Below are positions 35,569 to 48,639 of a DNA stretch of 64,000 nucleotides, piece by piece. How positions within the stretch are numbered: the first letter of the stretch is position 1; every line of letters starts with the position of its first letter. The notes beneath the pieces were generated by a model that did no database searches, was not told the origin of the DNA, and saw only the letters and a list, made by a program, of their open reading frames with translations. The stretch lies in NCBI GenBank assembly GCA_003254925.1, contig QANZ01019395.1, positions 479,819-543,818 of the forward strand, given 5' to 3'. This DNA comes from Chamaecrista fasciculata (Eukaryota; Streptophyta; Magnoliopsida; Fabales; Fabaceae). The position numbers and the translations under genes are program-made.

Positions 35569-38500
35569 GGTAATTTTTTGTGAATAGATTTTACCATTCG
35601 TATGCTCGTTGGTTGAGCGACTAGGAGTTCAACCGGTGATTTCTCTGAGGTTTATTTTTTGAGAATCTGTGATATCTTTGATTGTTTACTTCCTGTACTT
35701 TCAACTAACTGGACTGTTTGTGTTGTTTTTGCTGCATATTGTCTCCATCTATGATTTGATATTAAATCACATGTTAGTTTTTGCGTTGCTAACCATAAAT
35801 AATGAAGTTTTTGCTTGTAGTTTTATGTCCTTTCTGGGCTTCAGAGCATATAATGTCTGTATCATTTACGTGTTGTTTGGTTTTTGAAGCTTTTCCTTTG
35901 TTCTTGCATACATTTTTGGATAAGTAGTAAATTGTGTCCCTATCTATGTTGGTTTAATTCATTTCTTATCATTAGAGCTGCTTGCTCGTGGTATTGGTCT
36001 CACAGATTAAACTTCATCTGATGACTCTACCAAGTTGTTTTTATGCTGAACTAACCTGGCCTGGTTGGATATGTTTTTGGAGAACATGTACATAAGTTTG
36101 GCCATTGAATCTTTTGATCCTCATTCTCTTATGCAGCTCTGACTAGAGAAGTTCTAAAAGTTCATGTTTGTTGTAGTTTAATAGCTAGGAATTTGTGAAT
36201 CTATTTTTCTTTTCATTTTTAATTTTATGAGAATACTCGGTTCCAATTTCCAATTTCCAATTTTTTTCTATGTAAGGGGTCAAGATTCCTAGTTACAAGA
36301 TTACTCAAATTTGACTGTGCCTTGATTCACTGACACCATAGATGGATAACTTAGCAGATATTGGTTGGTGACATGATATCATCTGTGGCATTTGCTTGAC
36401 ATATTTTTCTTTTCATTAAATTGAATTGCTTGTATGTAACTATACCAATATATGATTATTGAGGGAGGACAGTTGTGGTACTGTCTTCATATGTAAATGT
36501 TTTAAAACCTGGGCCAGACTGCTTGGTAACTGTAGAGAGGAATGAGTCAGTTTTAGCCTTTCGACTCTTTGACAGTTTGGACCTGATTGTCCTAAAGAAA
36601 ACCAGTGAAAGCCGAATGGGATTGGTAATCTGAAAAAAATGTAGAGAACTGGTTGAGTCATTGAAAACAGTGGGAAAAAAAATTGAAGTCTGGCTCAGGT
36701 TTTTCTTCACATGATTTGGGTTGGACTTTAGGCTTAGTTTTTAGTTATGAATTTTTTTTTTTAAAAAATGTTCTTTATTTGGTAATTTTTTTAGTGGGAG
36801 TTAAATAATATATTATGTGTGCAAAATTATTGCTTAAAGTTGTATTCTTGTCTTGTTATATCTTATGTGAATGTGTATTATTTACATGAATTAATTTTAT
36901 TTACGAGTATATGTTATAGGGATAGTTACATTTGATCACAATCATTGACTTGTATTATGAAATCTTAAATGTAAAATATATTACTTTCAAAATAAATTAG
37001 TATTTTTTATAATTATGACACATTTGGTTTGTTTATCGGATCAACAGGTTGAACCAATCATTGGCCCAATTACCAGTCTAATTTTAAAACATTTATATTA
37101 TAGCTAAGTGAACTAGCTGTTTAGATAAATTGACTTGAATTTTTGTTTTATTCTATTAAGGGTTTCAGAAGTATTTTTTCCTTTAATGTGAGAGAGGAGT
37201 GGATGATACAGGGGCCATTTTTCTCTTTTGCTTCTTGTAATGGTTACCTTTTTGTCAACTCGCATTCCTTGAAATTGAGTGAATGTTTGACTTTTTTCAA
37301 CTCTACTTATTGCTTGCTGGGTGGGCCGTCATGTTTTTGCATATTTTGTTCATGGTTTTTGACTTTTTGTTGTGTAGTTTGTACACATTGTTTTGGTGAG
37401 ACTTTTTTTAATTTGATAGTGTTATTAATATCATCTTTGAAATTGAAATGTGGATTTTATAAATCTATCTTGACATTGCGTATTTGTTACCTTTCTTCAG
37501 AAGAAAGGTCTTATAATGATCTGTTTGTTTCGTTTTAGCCATTGCTTTTAAAATATAATTTGCTTTGTATGATGTTTGTGGAGTGATGGATTGAGTTGCA
37601 TGGGTGTTTGATTCAGGTGTATCACTGCTTATTGGCGCAGATGCTTTATGTGGTTCTGGTGATTACGTGATTGCAGACTATGTGCTTCTGGTGTAATGAA
37701 TGTATTAGCTTGTTCATTTACAGCCACTTTACTTCTGCTCCTTGTCTAAGCTGTGATTCATGAGTGTAGTTAGTCAAAGCTACTGAGTTAGATTAGTCTT
37801 GTACTTTTAACCGGAGCATGTGTTAATTTGGTCTATTTATATAATTCTGGTGATACTCATAACTTCCTATTTAATCACAGTCATCTTTTGACGTGTTTGA
37901 TGCAAGGCACTCAACATTTTGTTTTTTCCTTTGAGCTTCTGGTGATTTTTCATTGTGGATTTATATGCTGGTGACTCAAGGTTGTTGTCTACGTTTCTAA
38001 GCCATTATGTAACCATAATATTGTCATGGATTTCTGATGATAGTCTCATGTTGCGCTCAAATGAACATTTTTTATTTGACCAAGAATGTCTTATATTGAG
38101 GATTTTAAAATTAGATGTTTCTTCTGTCCATAAAGAAAAAAAAAATCAAATGTTTCTCTGTATGCCATCAAAGACTCTCGTAACCTTTCTTAAATATATT
38201 CTGCTTTACAAAGAAGTAAATTTGATCATTTTAATCTAGAATGGGTTGTTGTGTCAGTCAGTGTCCATGTTTTCAGTTTGGTTGCTTCTTAAACTTGAGC
38301 CATTGTGTTACACTATTAATCCCTTCATTCAATGGAATCAGATTCTTTCTTTATGGAATATGGATTTTTGTTAACTTCTTGCTGGTTGGCAAGTGGCAGT
38401 TTTGTTACATTGTTACTGACTGGCACAGGTGGTTTTCACCCTTGGGCTGTACCTACATATATATATACCCTGTAGTTTTTTGCTTCTTGAGTGCCCATGC

Positions 38501-40110
38501 CGTGTTGAGTTTGCTTATATGGATATTTGCTTGTTCTTATCCATTCTCATCAGTTTCAAGTTCCTTTTCCATGTAAAACATTCTATGATGTTCCCCTTTT
38601 GGTATACAAAGATCTGCACGTGAGATGTAGTGGTGGTTGTGGAACTGGAAATATGACTAAATGAGTGCTGTCATTGCTCATTTCATAATTTTATTTGCTT
38701 TTCTCTGGCTGATAATGAAGGGATTCTGTGTGTGTAGTTAAGTGGCATGAGAATTTTAGTGGACTGCTCATGACTTGTCCATATAATTTGTCACTGCCTT
38801 AGTCAACCCTTTCATGAAGCATATCTCCAGAGGCTTTTTTGTTTTTCGTTTTTTTTTTTTTTAAATTATGAACGGTCCACAATGCCTTCTCTTAATCTCT
38901 CTCTCTCTCTCTCTTGGTTGGGAAAATGTTGCATTTTGTTAAATCTAAGGGTTGATCTTAATTCTTTGTGGTTGAATCCGAGATGCCTTCAAATACTTGC
39001 CCTCAACTGCAGCATAGTGCTTCTGACTTTAAGTTGATGTTTTCTGCTTGCTGTCCGGGGAATCTCTGTCTTAGAATTTGAAATTTATGAGTATAGGAGG
39101 AAGTTGCTTGTCTGATCTGTACATCACAGTTTTGAGATGTTATAATTTATCTAAGGTGCGAATTTTGAAGGGTTGATTGTTTCGATTCAGAAAAGTAGTG
39201 CCAAGTGACAATTCAAAACAAGTGTAGGAGTTTAACTCTCTTGGCACTTGTCTTTGCATTTTGATCATAGTTTTGAAAATTGGAATGGATCGCCTGTATG
39301 AACTTGGAACTGGTGCTTGGTTTGGAAGAATCAGAAATTTGTCTGTTAAAAAAATTGAACTGGAGGTTCACATTTTTAAGTATTTTGTTGATAATCTTAA
39401 TTTTGAAAGCATAAATACCATTAGAAATTGAAATCACAAGGAAAATAAAAATAAAAAGCATTCTTCAAAGACAAGCAATGTTAAGGTTTTTCACAAGATA
39501 TATAATTTTTTATTATGAACTATGTATATTTAATTATTACTGGTTTGACCATGATTAAACAATTGAACCTTGAATCGATGTCTAGACCGAATTGTTTTCC
39601 AAAGAGCTAAATTTGTAACTGAATTGTTTTGTTTTTTAAAGTTCATTTTGCTTTCCCAATCCAATCCAAATTCAACAAAATATGCTGGAGATCTTGCATT
39701 GTTTAAAATTGTTTTGATATAGGGGGATATTCGGTTGTGTTGGTTGAAGGGGTTGAAGTATCGATGATTGAACTCTTTTGAAATGACTATTTGTTATACA
39801 TATTCTGAATTTGGTTATTTGAATTGGTTGGTTTAGTCAGATATTGCTGTAAGACCTTAGGTGCCACTGTTCTCTCCTCTCCTATGTTTTAACTATTTTC
39901 TAGATTGTCATTTTAGGTCTATAGTGTCCTTTTGTCATTTATTGAATCAATCTGTATAACGGGTGTCATTATCTTAATCATCATTGTCATGATTTCCCTT
40001 TTGGTAAAATGCTTCTGTACTCTCTTTTCTCGAGTGTGAAAACTTCCAGGGAGATTCCAGGCTGATTGAAGCTGAGTTTAAGATTCCATCACATTTAAGA
40101 AAAGGATTCA
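35569..40110 (+). other. T-rich region downstream of UBA2C, possible intron-containing 3' UTR
   Basis: Immediately after the stop the sequence is G|GTAATTT, a donor-like site. For about 4.5 kb the plus strand is T-rich and coding-poor, like plant intron or transcribed 3' sequence, with several TGCAG/TTCAG acceptor-like sites. UBA2 genes are known to have introns in the 3' UTR. No independent protein-coding frame is convincing; frames of 80-130 codons here have no recognisable features. Confidence 0.35.
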
Positions 40111-41097
40111 AGTGCTGGATTCCTTAATATCTGAACAATGAACTAGAATAGGAAACGGCCAACCTAATTGGTGTCTGCTGAATTGCCCTGACTGGATTAT
40201 TAGGCAACTTACAGTGTGTCTCTTTGGAAAAGATCTCGATAGTGGACCCGCTTCCTTTCTTTCTATAAAATGCAGATAATACATAATCACCCACATTGCT
40301 GAGGATCCAAGTCCCAAGATCTTGTGGCAGAACTGAGTACGTGGTGTGGTGACTTGCCAATTTCCTGGGGAATAAACTATTTATTGTCGTAGAAAATCAA
40401 ACTCAAATAAGTAATGCAAATTATTCCGGGAGCTATTTGTATAGATTGAAAACATATTCAATACAATAATAGTCTATCTTCTGATTGTACAAGCTTTCTC
40501 AAGATAGAGCCGAGTGTTATATAATTTTTATAACTTCTAGAAAAGAGAGTACTTTTCTTTTAGCCATTTAGTTAATAAGTATTTTTTAGTTTATATGATA
40601 AAATGTAAGATCACAATAAAGCATAGTATGATAGTGTTTGGGATGGAGAAATCTTTTCTCACCCAGGTTGTGCTAAACTTGAATTTTACGTGCACCCACG
40701 TCTCTGTTTTGATTAACTTATCATCAACCAAATCATTGATACGGTTGACAAGTTTACTCTGGGACTTAGTTAGCTAATTCATGTCTCAAAACCTGAAGTT
40801 TTGGAGTTGTGGTATTAGTAATAACTTTCAGAAGCAGTTTAGTTTATCAAGCTGCAAATATGCTATTGGTTCCACGTATACAAGTGAAGTTCCCAAATTC
40901 TTGATTTCTTTATAGGTTGAATGTTAAAAGTAATTTGTTTCTTTCTTTTTTTGGCCAAAAAAGTTATTTGTTTTTAATTGGTCCTTTGAAACAAATCGTC
41001 AGGCTTCTCTATTAAAAATGATACGACATTCTGATCTGTTATTTTTTCTCTCATTTGTCACATTTTTATTATTTATTTTGACTTCTTACTAACAGAT

Positions 41098-41144
<47 letters not shown>

Positions 41145-41825
41145 ATATATATATTATTTAAAAAATGTGATTTGTTAAATAAAATTTTATTCATATTTGT
41201 TAATAAAATAAACTGACGTATGAATTTCATGTATTTTTTTAGTTTGTTTGTTTCTCAATAATGTATTTATATAATTAAAGGACTTGTCCTTTCTTTTATG
41301 ATGTAAAAAGATCGTTATATTCCAAGACACTCAGTCTCATCACCCGTAATGCTTGTCATGAACTTTTCGTCCGAAACATATATTATTTTAATTTAGTGAA
41401 TCATTTCAATATGATTTTATGTTTGGCTCCCCGATTGGCTGGTAAATACAAAAGTTATGCCGTAATTAAATTATTTTTTCTTCTAAAAGTAAATAGACTA
41501 AGGAAAATTTATTGATGAGGATGCTTACAATTTAAATAATGATATTCTTCTAGACATTCTCAACATGATTAGTTGGCACATTTCTTCATCCATAATTCTT
41601 CCAACATTCTTATGCCTAAACTACATTCTACCAACTGTTTGTTGCAAATTCTCAGAGTACTTCAAACTCAAGCAACATTATAGTTTCAAACAGCACCAAG
41701 CAGAAACAAAAAAAACAAAAACAAAAACATTAAACAATGTTCCTTGAAACAACCTAGAAAACCAACCTCTATTCTCTATCTTTAATTCTTGCTTACCCAT
41801 TCCATACATCCATCCTTACATTTCA
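40111..41825. other. Intergenic spacer before the TBL gene
   Basis: AT-rich, with a CT microsatellite at 41102-41139 that passes into TA repeats (41140-41155). The last 100 bp are the probable leader of the TBL gene. No other gene seen. Confidence 0.5.
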
Positions 41826-44800
41826 ATGCATCCTTTCAAGTCTCTCTCTGATCGCAAGATCCAAACCCTCTTCCCAATTGTTCTGTCTTCTTTTATAGTG
41901 CTAGGAACTGTAAGATTGGTGCTAGATAGCTTGAAGAGCAACCATAGCCACATCTTCAGGGTGTATGGGAGGCCAAAGGGTGAGAATTATAATAAGAGAT
42001 TGCCCATTGTGGTTTTGCCAGATGATCGCTTTGAACAAGGTTGTAATGTGTTTAAAGGGAGATGGGTGTGGGACAATGTGTCCTACCCTCTTTATGAAGA
42101 GGACACTTGCCCTTACTTGGTGAAGCAGACTACTTGCTCTAAGAATGGAAGGCCTGATTCTTTCTATAAGAATTGGAAGTGGCAGCCTCATGCATGCAAT
42201 CTCCCAAGGTAAACTAAACTCTCCCTTCTATACACTTCCCATACTAGTTTTTGAGCTAAAGAGCATTTTTGGTCCCCAACCTTTATATCAATTTTTCAGT
42301 TGTGTCCTCAGAATTTATTCACTGTCAATTTTGTCTATAAAGTTTTATATTTTGATCAAATTTATCCTTTGTACTAACTTTATACAATGAATCAAGTGAA
42401 AAATAAAATCCTTACTCAAATTGAAGAACACATGGGTTTGTTGTTAATTCCTTGGATGAAGTTAGAGCAAATGATAAAATTGACTAAAATGCCAAATTTT
42501 GGAGATGAAATTAAACATTGATGTAAAGTTTGGTGACTAAAAATATACTTTTGTCCTATTTTTTACTTCCGGATGCAGGTTCTCTCAAGTTCAGTATTGC
42601 TAAGTTCCATTTTTTAACACTAGAAAATTGAATTTCACCAGAAATTCAAGGCCTCTTGCCTTAGTTCAGAGGATCTGTTTCCGGAAAATTTACCTTGGAT
42701 TAATCTAAAACAAAACATTGTAAGTGAGAGTAGTGTGATTATGATGTTGTTGTTTGAGCTCAGATTTGACCCACTGAAGTTGCTGGATATGTTGAGGGGA
42801 AAGAGACTGATGTTTATAGGAGACTCACTACAGAGAGGACAGTTTGAGTCAATGATCTGTTTGGTACAATCTGTCATCCCTGAAGGAAAAAAATCCCTCC
42901 ATAGAATCCCACCCATGAAGATCTTCAAAGCTGAGGTATGTATGTATGTATATGACAAACTTGAAATTACGAACATTTCAGAAGATTTGCTTTAATATGT
43001 ATGAGAAAATTGTGGTAATGAAGTAATGATGATATATGTATATGTATATTTATGAAGGAGTATAATGCATCAATCGAATACTACTGGGCTCCCTTCATAG
43101 TGGAGTCGATTTCAGATCATGCAACAAACCACACAGTGCATAAGCGAATGGTAAGGCTGGACTCCATTGCAAACCATGGCAAACACTGGCAAGACGTCGA
43201 CGTTTTGGTGTTTGAGAGTTATGTCTGGTGGATGCACAGCCCTCTCGTCAATGCCACGTCAGAATCCTCACACAAATCTTATTTAATTTTCTTTAGTTTG
43301 GGTATAAATATAATTATTATTTCTATTTGTTAATTTATGTGCCTTTCTATTTTGTTTTGAGAATATTTTAGGTATGGATCGGCAAAGCATGTGAAGGAAT
43401 ACAATGTAAGCAGAGCATATGAATTGGCGATGAAGACATGGGCAAGTTGGCTAGAATCTAACATCAAACCCTCCACTCAACAGGTTTTCTTTATGAGCAT
43501 GTCTCCTACCCATCTTTGGTGAGTTTGTTTGTTAGTTTTTTTTTTCTTTATTGTAAAAACAGAAACAGAACAAGAGTTGGTTAGTTAGTTAGTTAGTTAC
43601 CCGGGATATATATATATATATAGGAATTAACAATAAAAGGATATTGATAAGGAGAGGTGAGCTATACACTTCATTATGATTTCACTTTGATCCCATGTTT
43701 TTCTTTTTGGTTTTAAAGGGTCTTTTATATTTTCATGATTTTTCACTTTTAGTCTTAAACTATTGAATGTAGACATATATTTTGTTTTAAGTTTGAAAGT
43801 TGTGAGTTTAAAGTTACGAGTTACTTTTGACGATTCTTTTCTTTGGTTGAGCCTAAAAAGTGAATTGCTTGTTTCACGGTTAAACGAGTGAAGTTGGCTA
43901 TATCTTTCTCATTTTAAGTTCAATCGCGACAAGTTTAGAGTTACAAATTATTCTTTATGAGTTCTTTCTCTATCTAATTGGAGTTATTAGCAAATGAGGT
44001 CAAATCATACTCCAAAAGTGGGTTTGAGACCAAAAGTAAAAAAAATCATGAAAACATAGAGGATTACTTTGAAACCAAAAAAGAAAAAGGGAACCTAAGT
44101 AAAATCTTACTCATACATAAAGGATCAAAATGAAGTTTTAACCTTATTATTTTATTAACTCATGGACGAAGTAAACATGATCTTAGTAACTAATTCTATG
44201 GTGGTGACTTTTCCTGATTAACTTCTTAGAAGGGCATTGGCTATTTTCACCCAAAAAAAAAAAGCTTGAAACTTTCTAACATAATTAAACAGAACTCAAG
44301 AATGAACTATCCACCCATCAATTTTTATTATTATTATTATGCCTAGACCTTGCAAAATGCAAATTTCCTAGTGTTGAGGGTCAAATTATGCCACAAACTC
44401 CACTCTCCAAATAGTACTCTCCCATAATTTTCTTTTCAAGTTTCAGTCTGTCGATCTATAGAATGCTTTTAACAAATATTAAAATTTTAAGAAACTTTTA
44501 TTACCATTATGAACTAAGAGTTTATTGAATATTTAAATTAATGACTCAGGAGCTGGGAATGGAAGGCAGGAAGCGATAAAAACTGCTTCAACGAAACAGA
44601 ACCAATAGAAGAAGCAGCATACTGGGGAAGTGGTTCAAGCCTTGAGATTATGAAGATAGTAAAAGACATAATATCACAAGTGAAAGTAGATGTGACATTG
44701 CTGAACATCACTCAGTTATCAGAATACAGAAAAGACGCACACACTTCAGTGTATGGAGAGCGCAAAGGGAAGCTCTTGACCAAACAACAGAGAGCAAATC

Positions 44801-44907
44801 CTAAATCTTTTGCAGATTGCATCCACTGGTGCCTCCCTGGTGTACCTGATACATGGAATCAAATCCTATATGCCTATCTCTTGAACAATTTTCAAAACTT
44901 TTCCTAA
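41826..44907 (+). CDS. Trichome birefringence-like (TBL) O-acetyltransferase, 5 exons, 419 aa
   Basis: Exons are 41826-42208, 42764-42935, 43058-43257, 43372-43518 and 44550-44907 (1260 nt, phases verified). It is a type II Golgi protein: a short basic tail, an anchor at about residues 14-34, then the TBL domain (CNVFKGRWVWDNVSYPLYEEDTCPYL near 73). The PC-esterase domain has the catalytic GDS motif in MFIGDSLQRGQ (Gly147-Ser149) and the distal D-x-x-H in DCIHWCLPG (Asp390, His393), forming the Ser-His-Asp set. The segments IPPMKIFKAEEYNASIEYYWAPF and HTVHKRMVRLDSIANH resemble the TBL3/TBL31 xylan acetyltransferase clade (recalled). Those enzymes 3-O-acetylate xylosyl residues of xylan using acetyl-CoA-derived acetyl. 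Introns 1 and 4 carry foldback repeats. The acceptor before exon 3 has a weak pyrimidine tract. Confidence 0.94.
42257..42556. repeat. Family-C foldback repeat in TBL intron 1
   Basis: The left part 'gcatttttggtccccaacctttatatcaatttttcag' is mirrored by 'gatgtaaagtttggtgactaaaaatatacttttg'. The interior matches the elements at 51635-52224 and 54515-54860. Confidence 0.55.
43655..44144. mobile_element. Foldback element in TBL intron 4, family A/B core
   Basis: The right end 'aaaggatcaaaatgaagttttaacc' and the left 'acttcattatgatttcactttgatccc' are inverted. The core (43800-43990) repeats the motif set seen at 780-930 and 24320-24490: 'gttgagcc', 'gtgaattgcttgtttcacggttaaac', 'tatctttctcattttaagttcaatcgcgacaagtttagag' (in part), 'caaatgaggtcaaa'. 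It accounts for about half of the unusually long intron 4. Confidence 0.55.
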
Positions 44908-47900
44908 CTAATACATATATTTTATTTATAATAGTATATTAGTATATAGTGAGCTCTGATAGAATTAAGAATTACTCGTTGGCTATTTGGCCAATAAGCT
45001 GAAAAAATACACCGTTTTTAGTTATCAACTACCAACAACCAAGTAAAGGAATTTTGAGACTCATTTGGGATGGGTTCTTCTATGCTACCCTAAAATTTTG
45101 GTGAGTATTTTGTAAAATTCAACAAGTCAATAGATTGAAGAAAAAGAAGTATTTTTTTTCTTATGTTACATGTAAATGTTATTTTGTCACCTATGAACTA
45201 TGATACTTTTACTCAAGACGTTATTAAATTTGAGAGTTCAAATAAATTTGAAGAAAGTAAAATTTGATCATAAATTTAACACGCAAAAGTTTACTTATGT
45301 AAATAATGATTTAACTATATTAGCAATTTTTTTTTGGCCTGACTATATTATCAATTGATGATGCTTTGTTCAAGCGAAAATGACTCCAATTGATCGGGGT
45401 GAAAACTTACAGAAAATATATGATGAAGTTTGAATCACATCAACCACTTCGATATCAAAGTTAATAAAGGTTTGAGAGATAATAAGAGTCAATGAACTAG
45501 GAAAAAATGTTTGTACCTTGATGAGTTGGGATGAGTCTTTAATTAGTGCTAAGTAGTGAAAAAACTAGAAGCAGTATAACTAATTAACTCCATTGAGAAA
45601 CTCCTTATCATTAATTATATGTTTACCTACTTGTAGATTTAAGCAGTATATGTTATGCTTGTTGCCTGATATTAAATTTTTTAGATAGATATACTCATAT
45701 ACCTAATTAATAAACCCAATTACATAATCATAGTTAATTAAAGAAGAAATAAGGTCAAAGAATACTTAAGAATTACATTAAGGTTAACTAATTGGGATCA
45801 TTAAGTAGAAATCAAAGCGAAAACTTCTTAATCTAAAATTTAAAAGAAGTGAGTGCTGTTCATGTGGTCTCCCCTATATATGAATTGAAGGTTTTGATTA
45901 TAACCGACCCACAATTGCGCCACTCAAAATGTGTTCAAAATATATAAATACATTTCAAGTCTCTGAATGATTAGATCAATTTGTTATTCGGTCTTACTTT
46001 TACATTAATTAAATATTATACATTACACCCTTTTTGTATAAGTAATCTTATCCTTTGTCAACTTACGAATCTCTCAATGTCAATCTAATAATGGCTATGG
46101 ATCAAATTATTTCTTCAAAGATATCGATCATGGCATGAAAGATCGATAAAGATTAAAGAAGATACTTTCCTTCCTGGTTGTATTAATTGTATGTAACTCA
46201 TGGTTTGACTCCATGCACAGTTTTGATTGATTAAAAAATTATTATTTTTTTATTATTTTTCAATATTAAATTATATCAATGGTTATAATTATGCCACATT
46301 AGCATTTGCATCTCATGTCAAGAATTAAACTTTGCATCTTAGACTAACCCATACTTTTTTAAATATTAACTATTTAAGTAGAAAAACTTCAAAAAATTAT
46401 ATATTATATATGACATGTCTAATATTAACATGTCATTCATTGTTTTTGAAAAATAAATGAGCCATCATCAAATTTTATAAAAAAAAATTAATTTTAAAAT
46501 TAAGAAATAAGAAATAAGTTTATTAATGTTACAGTTTGAGAGGATGTATGTAAAGTGTGAAAGAGGAACTGAATTGATTTTTTTAAGAGTACTTTATAAC
46601 AAAAAGGAGAAAATTAAACGTTCTATGAAATTAGATGCATCAAAATAAAATGAAACATATTTTAATGTTTGGCGGTTGGATATGTGTATATTAGACTGAG
46701 ACCCCACATGGCACTTACCAATTAATGACTAATCCATATACACAGTGAAGAAAAAGAAAGCATACAAATCATAGGAAACCATTGTTCATACTTCATAAAA
46801 AAAAAAAAATTGTTTCGGATCAATAAAATTAAGTGTTGAAATATTTTTGTGGGTGAAGTTTCTTATATTTTACTAAGGTGCCTCTAATAAAAATTTTAAT
46901 ATATATATACTTTAATTATTGATAATGTAAAAAGTTATCTTTTACATCCACTCGTTATTATTATTATTATCTGTTGTATAAAATTTTTGTAACGAATTCT
47001 TATTTTATTAATAAAACTTATAACAAATATATAGTGGAATTGTGGATTGCAGCTAAGGCAGAAAAGAAAATAAATGTCCTTACACCACTCAATCTTGTCA
47101 TTCTTAAACAAAGAAAAGTAATTTTTGGACTTGAATCTTCTCCTATGTGAATAATGGTGTATTATTTACAGTTCTTGGTTTTTTTGTACAGGTATTATTT
47201 GCAGTTTAGAAAGAGAAATAAAGAGATAGAAAGAGAAAACGTGAGCCCAGTTTTCAAACTCAAGTGTTTTTCCTTCTCAAGCCCTGTTTTTTGCTCATTC
47301 ATGTCAGGTAAAGTTAAATTGAATACTTTGATCTATATATATTACTATTTTAGCACTAAGTACATGTGTGTAGATTTCTATAATGTAATTAAACTGATTC
47401 ATTTTATTAATTATCTCATGTTTTGGAATATTCTCTAGAGGATATAACTATACTCTGACAGGTTCAACTGCCATAATAACAAGACAGACAAATACAAGTG
47501 GTATAATGAAGGATCACCTTTTATATATCTTGAGAATGGTTTTTGAGAGTTTTAAGAATAAGATTAAGAATGATGAACATGATGATGAGATGAGAGTGAG
47601 TGTGTGTTTTGTCCTGAGAATTTTTTTTCAAGTGGAGCACCACTAAAATATATAATTGAATGGGATTCCACATTGGGGTCAACTAATTAAACCTTAAAGT
47701 AGTTAAAGATGCTTCATCCAATGCTAGCTATTAAAATTTAAAAACATAATTAATTAATGTGAAGCAATGCAAATTAAAGCGAGCTAAACATGTCATTAGT
47801 CACTACAGATCATAAACAAAAGTTACATTCATTTATTCATTCATTCATTCCCATCTCACTGATATAATGCCTCTGTGAAACCTAATGTCTCTCTGTATGT

Positions 47901-48275
47901 CTTAAAGGAAAGACATATATAGTGTAGCTACTAAGGCTAGGATCATTGATCTACATGAAATATATATATATATATATATATATAAATGTTACTAACATCA
48001 ATGACAGTTGACACAACATAAGGATTGTGTTTACCTTTTTCTTATCCTCATATCATATTAAAAGAATTCTGCCTCCGTGTGAGTGGGATCCTCTAAAGTT
48101 TCTAAAATTTACAATCTAAAGTTAGGGAGATAAATATAAATAAGAGAAGAACTGGGACATATCCAAAAGGGTCCTATTCGAATTTCGTCTCTTATCTTTT
48201 TTTGTTTTGTTTTACCTCTCTAACTTGTCATGTAAAGTACTTTAGGAGATCTAAATTCGAAGAAGAATGGTAAGA
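44908..48275. other. Intergenic spacer between TBL and CLE genes
   Basis: AT-rich with no convincing coding frame. A TA microsatellite is at 47961-47984. The stretch next to 48276 should hold the CLE gene 3' UTR. Confidence 0.5.
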
Positions 48276-48524
48276 TTAATGATGGTGGGGATCCGGGCCA
48301 CCCGGGCTTAAACGGGTTGGCTCGTTCTGCATTCCAAGCAACTTATGTCTTCGCATGATTTCCTTCATAACTTGCTTGGCACTTTCAGCAAATGCATGGT
48401 GTGATTGGTTATTGATGGAGAATGAGGAAGGAAAAGAGCGAGCTTGGGAGATAGAAAGTGATGTAAAAAGAAGTAAAAGACATGAGAGAATAGAGATGAG
48501 CCTCAATTTGCACATTGTAGTCAT
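48276..48524 (-). CDS. CLE (CLAVATA3/ESR-related) signalling peptide precursor, 82 aa
   Basis: A single-exon frame. Residues 1-29 are a secretion signal (basic start, ISILSCLLLLFTSLSIS core, AR-S cleavage region). A variable acidic/basic middle follows (SAKQVMKEIMRRHKLLGM). The protein ends in the 12-residue CLE motif RLSPGGPDPHHH (71-82) with nothing after it. The core RLSPGGPDP is that of the CLE1-CLE4 type peptides; position 10 is His where Arg or Gln is usual. Such peptides are cut, hydroxylated/arabinosylated on the prolines and perceived by CLV1-type receptor kinases in meristem, vascular or root signalling. A second in-frame ATG occurs at codon 4. Small size, signal peptide and exact C-terminal motif make this firm despite the short length. 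Confidence 0.93.
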   Translation of the reverse strand: MTTMCKLRLISILSCLLLLFTSLSISQARSFPSSFSINNQSHHAFAESAKQVMKEIMRRHKLLGMQNEPTRLSPGGPDPHHH

Positions 48525-48628
48525 TGCTTGATGGAGTAACTAAATGGTATATGGAGAGTCTAAGCAGCAAGCAATAATGGTGTGTGTATGTAGCTAAATG
48601 GTGTGAAGGCTCTAAGCAGAGAAGGGTG

Positions 48629-48639
48629 GATATATATAG
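48629..48639 (-). promoter_or_regulatory. TATA box of the CLE gene
   Basis: On the minus strand CTATATATATCC lies about 105-115 bp upstream of the CLE start codon. This spacing gives a leader of roughly 75-80 nt. Confidence 0.6.

Noticed and set aside
36440..40360. Several 70-130 codon frames downstream of UBA2C as separate genes
   Set aside because: They are Phe/Leu/Cys-rich translations of T-rich DNA, with no consistent splice structure or recognisable motif.
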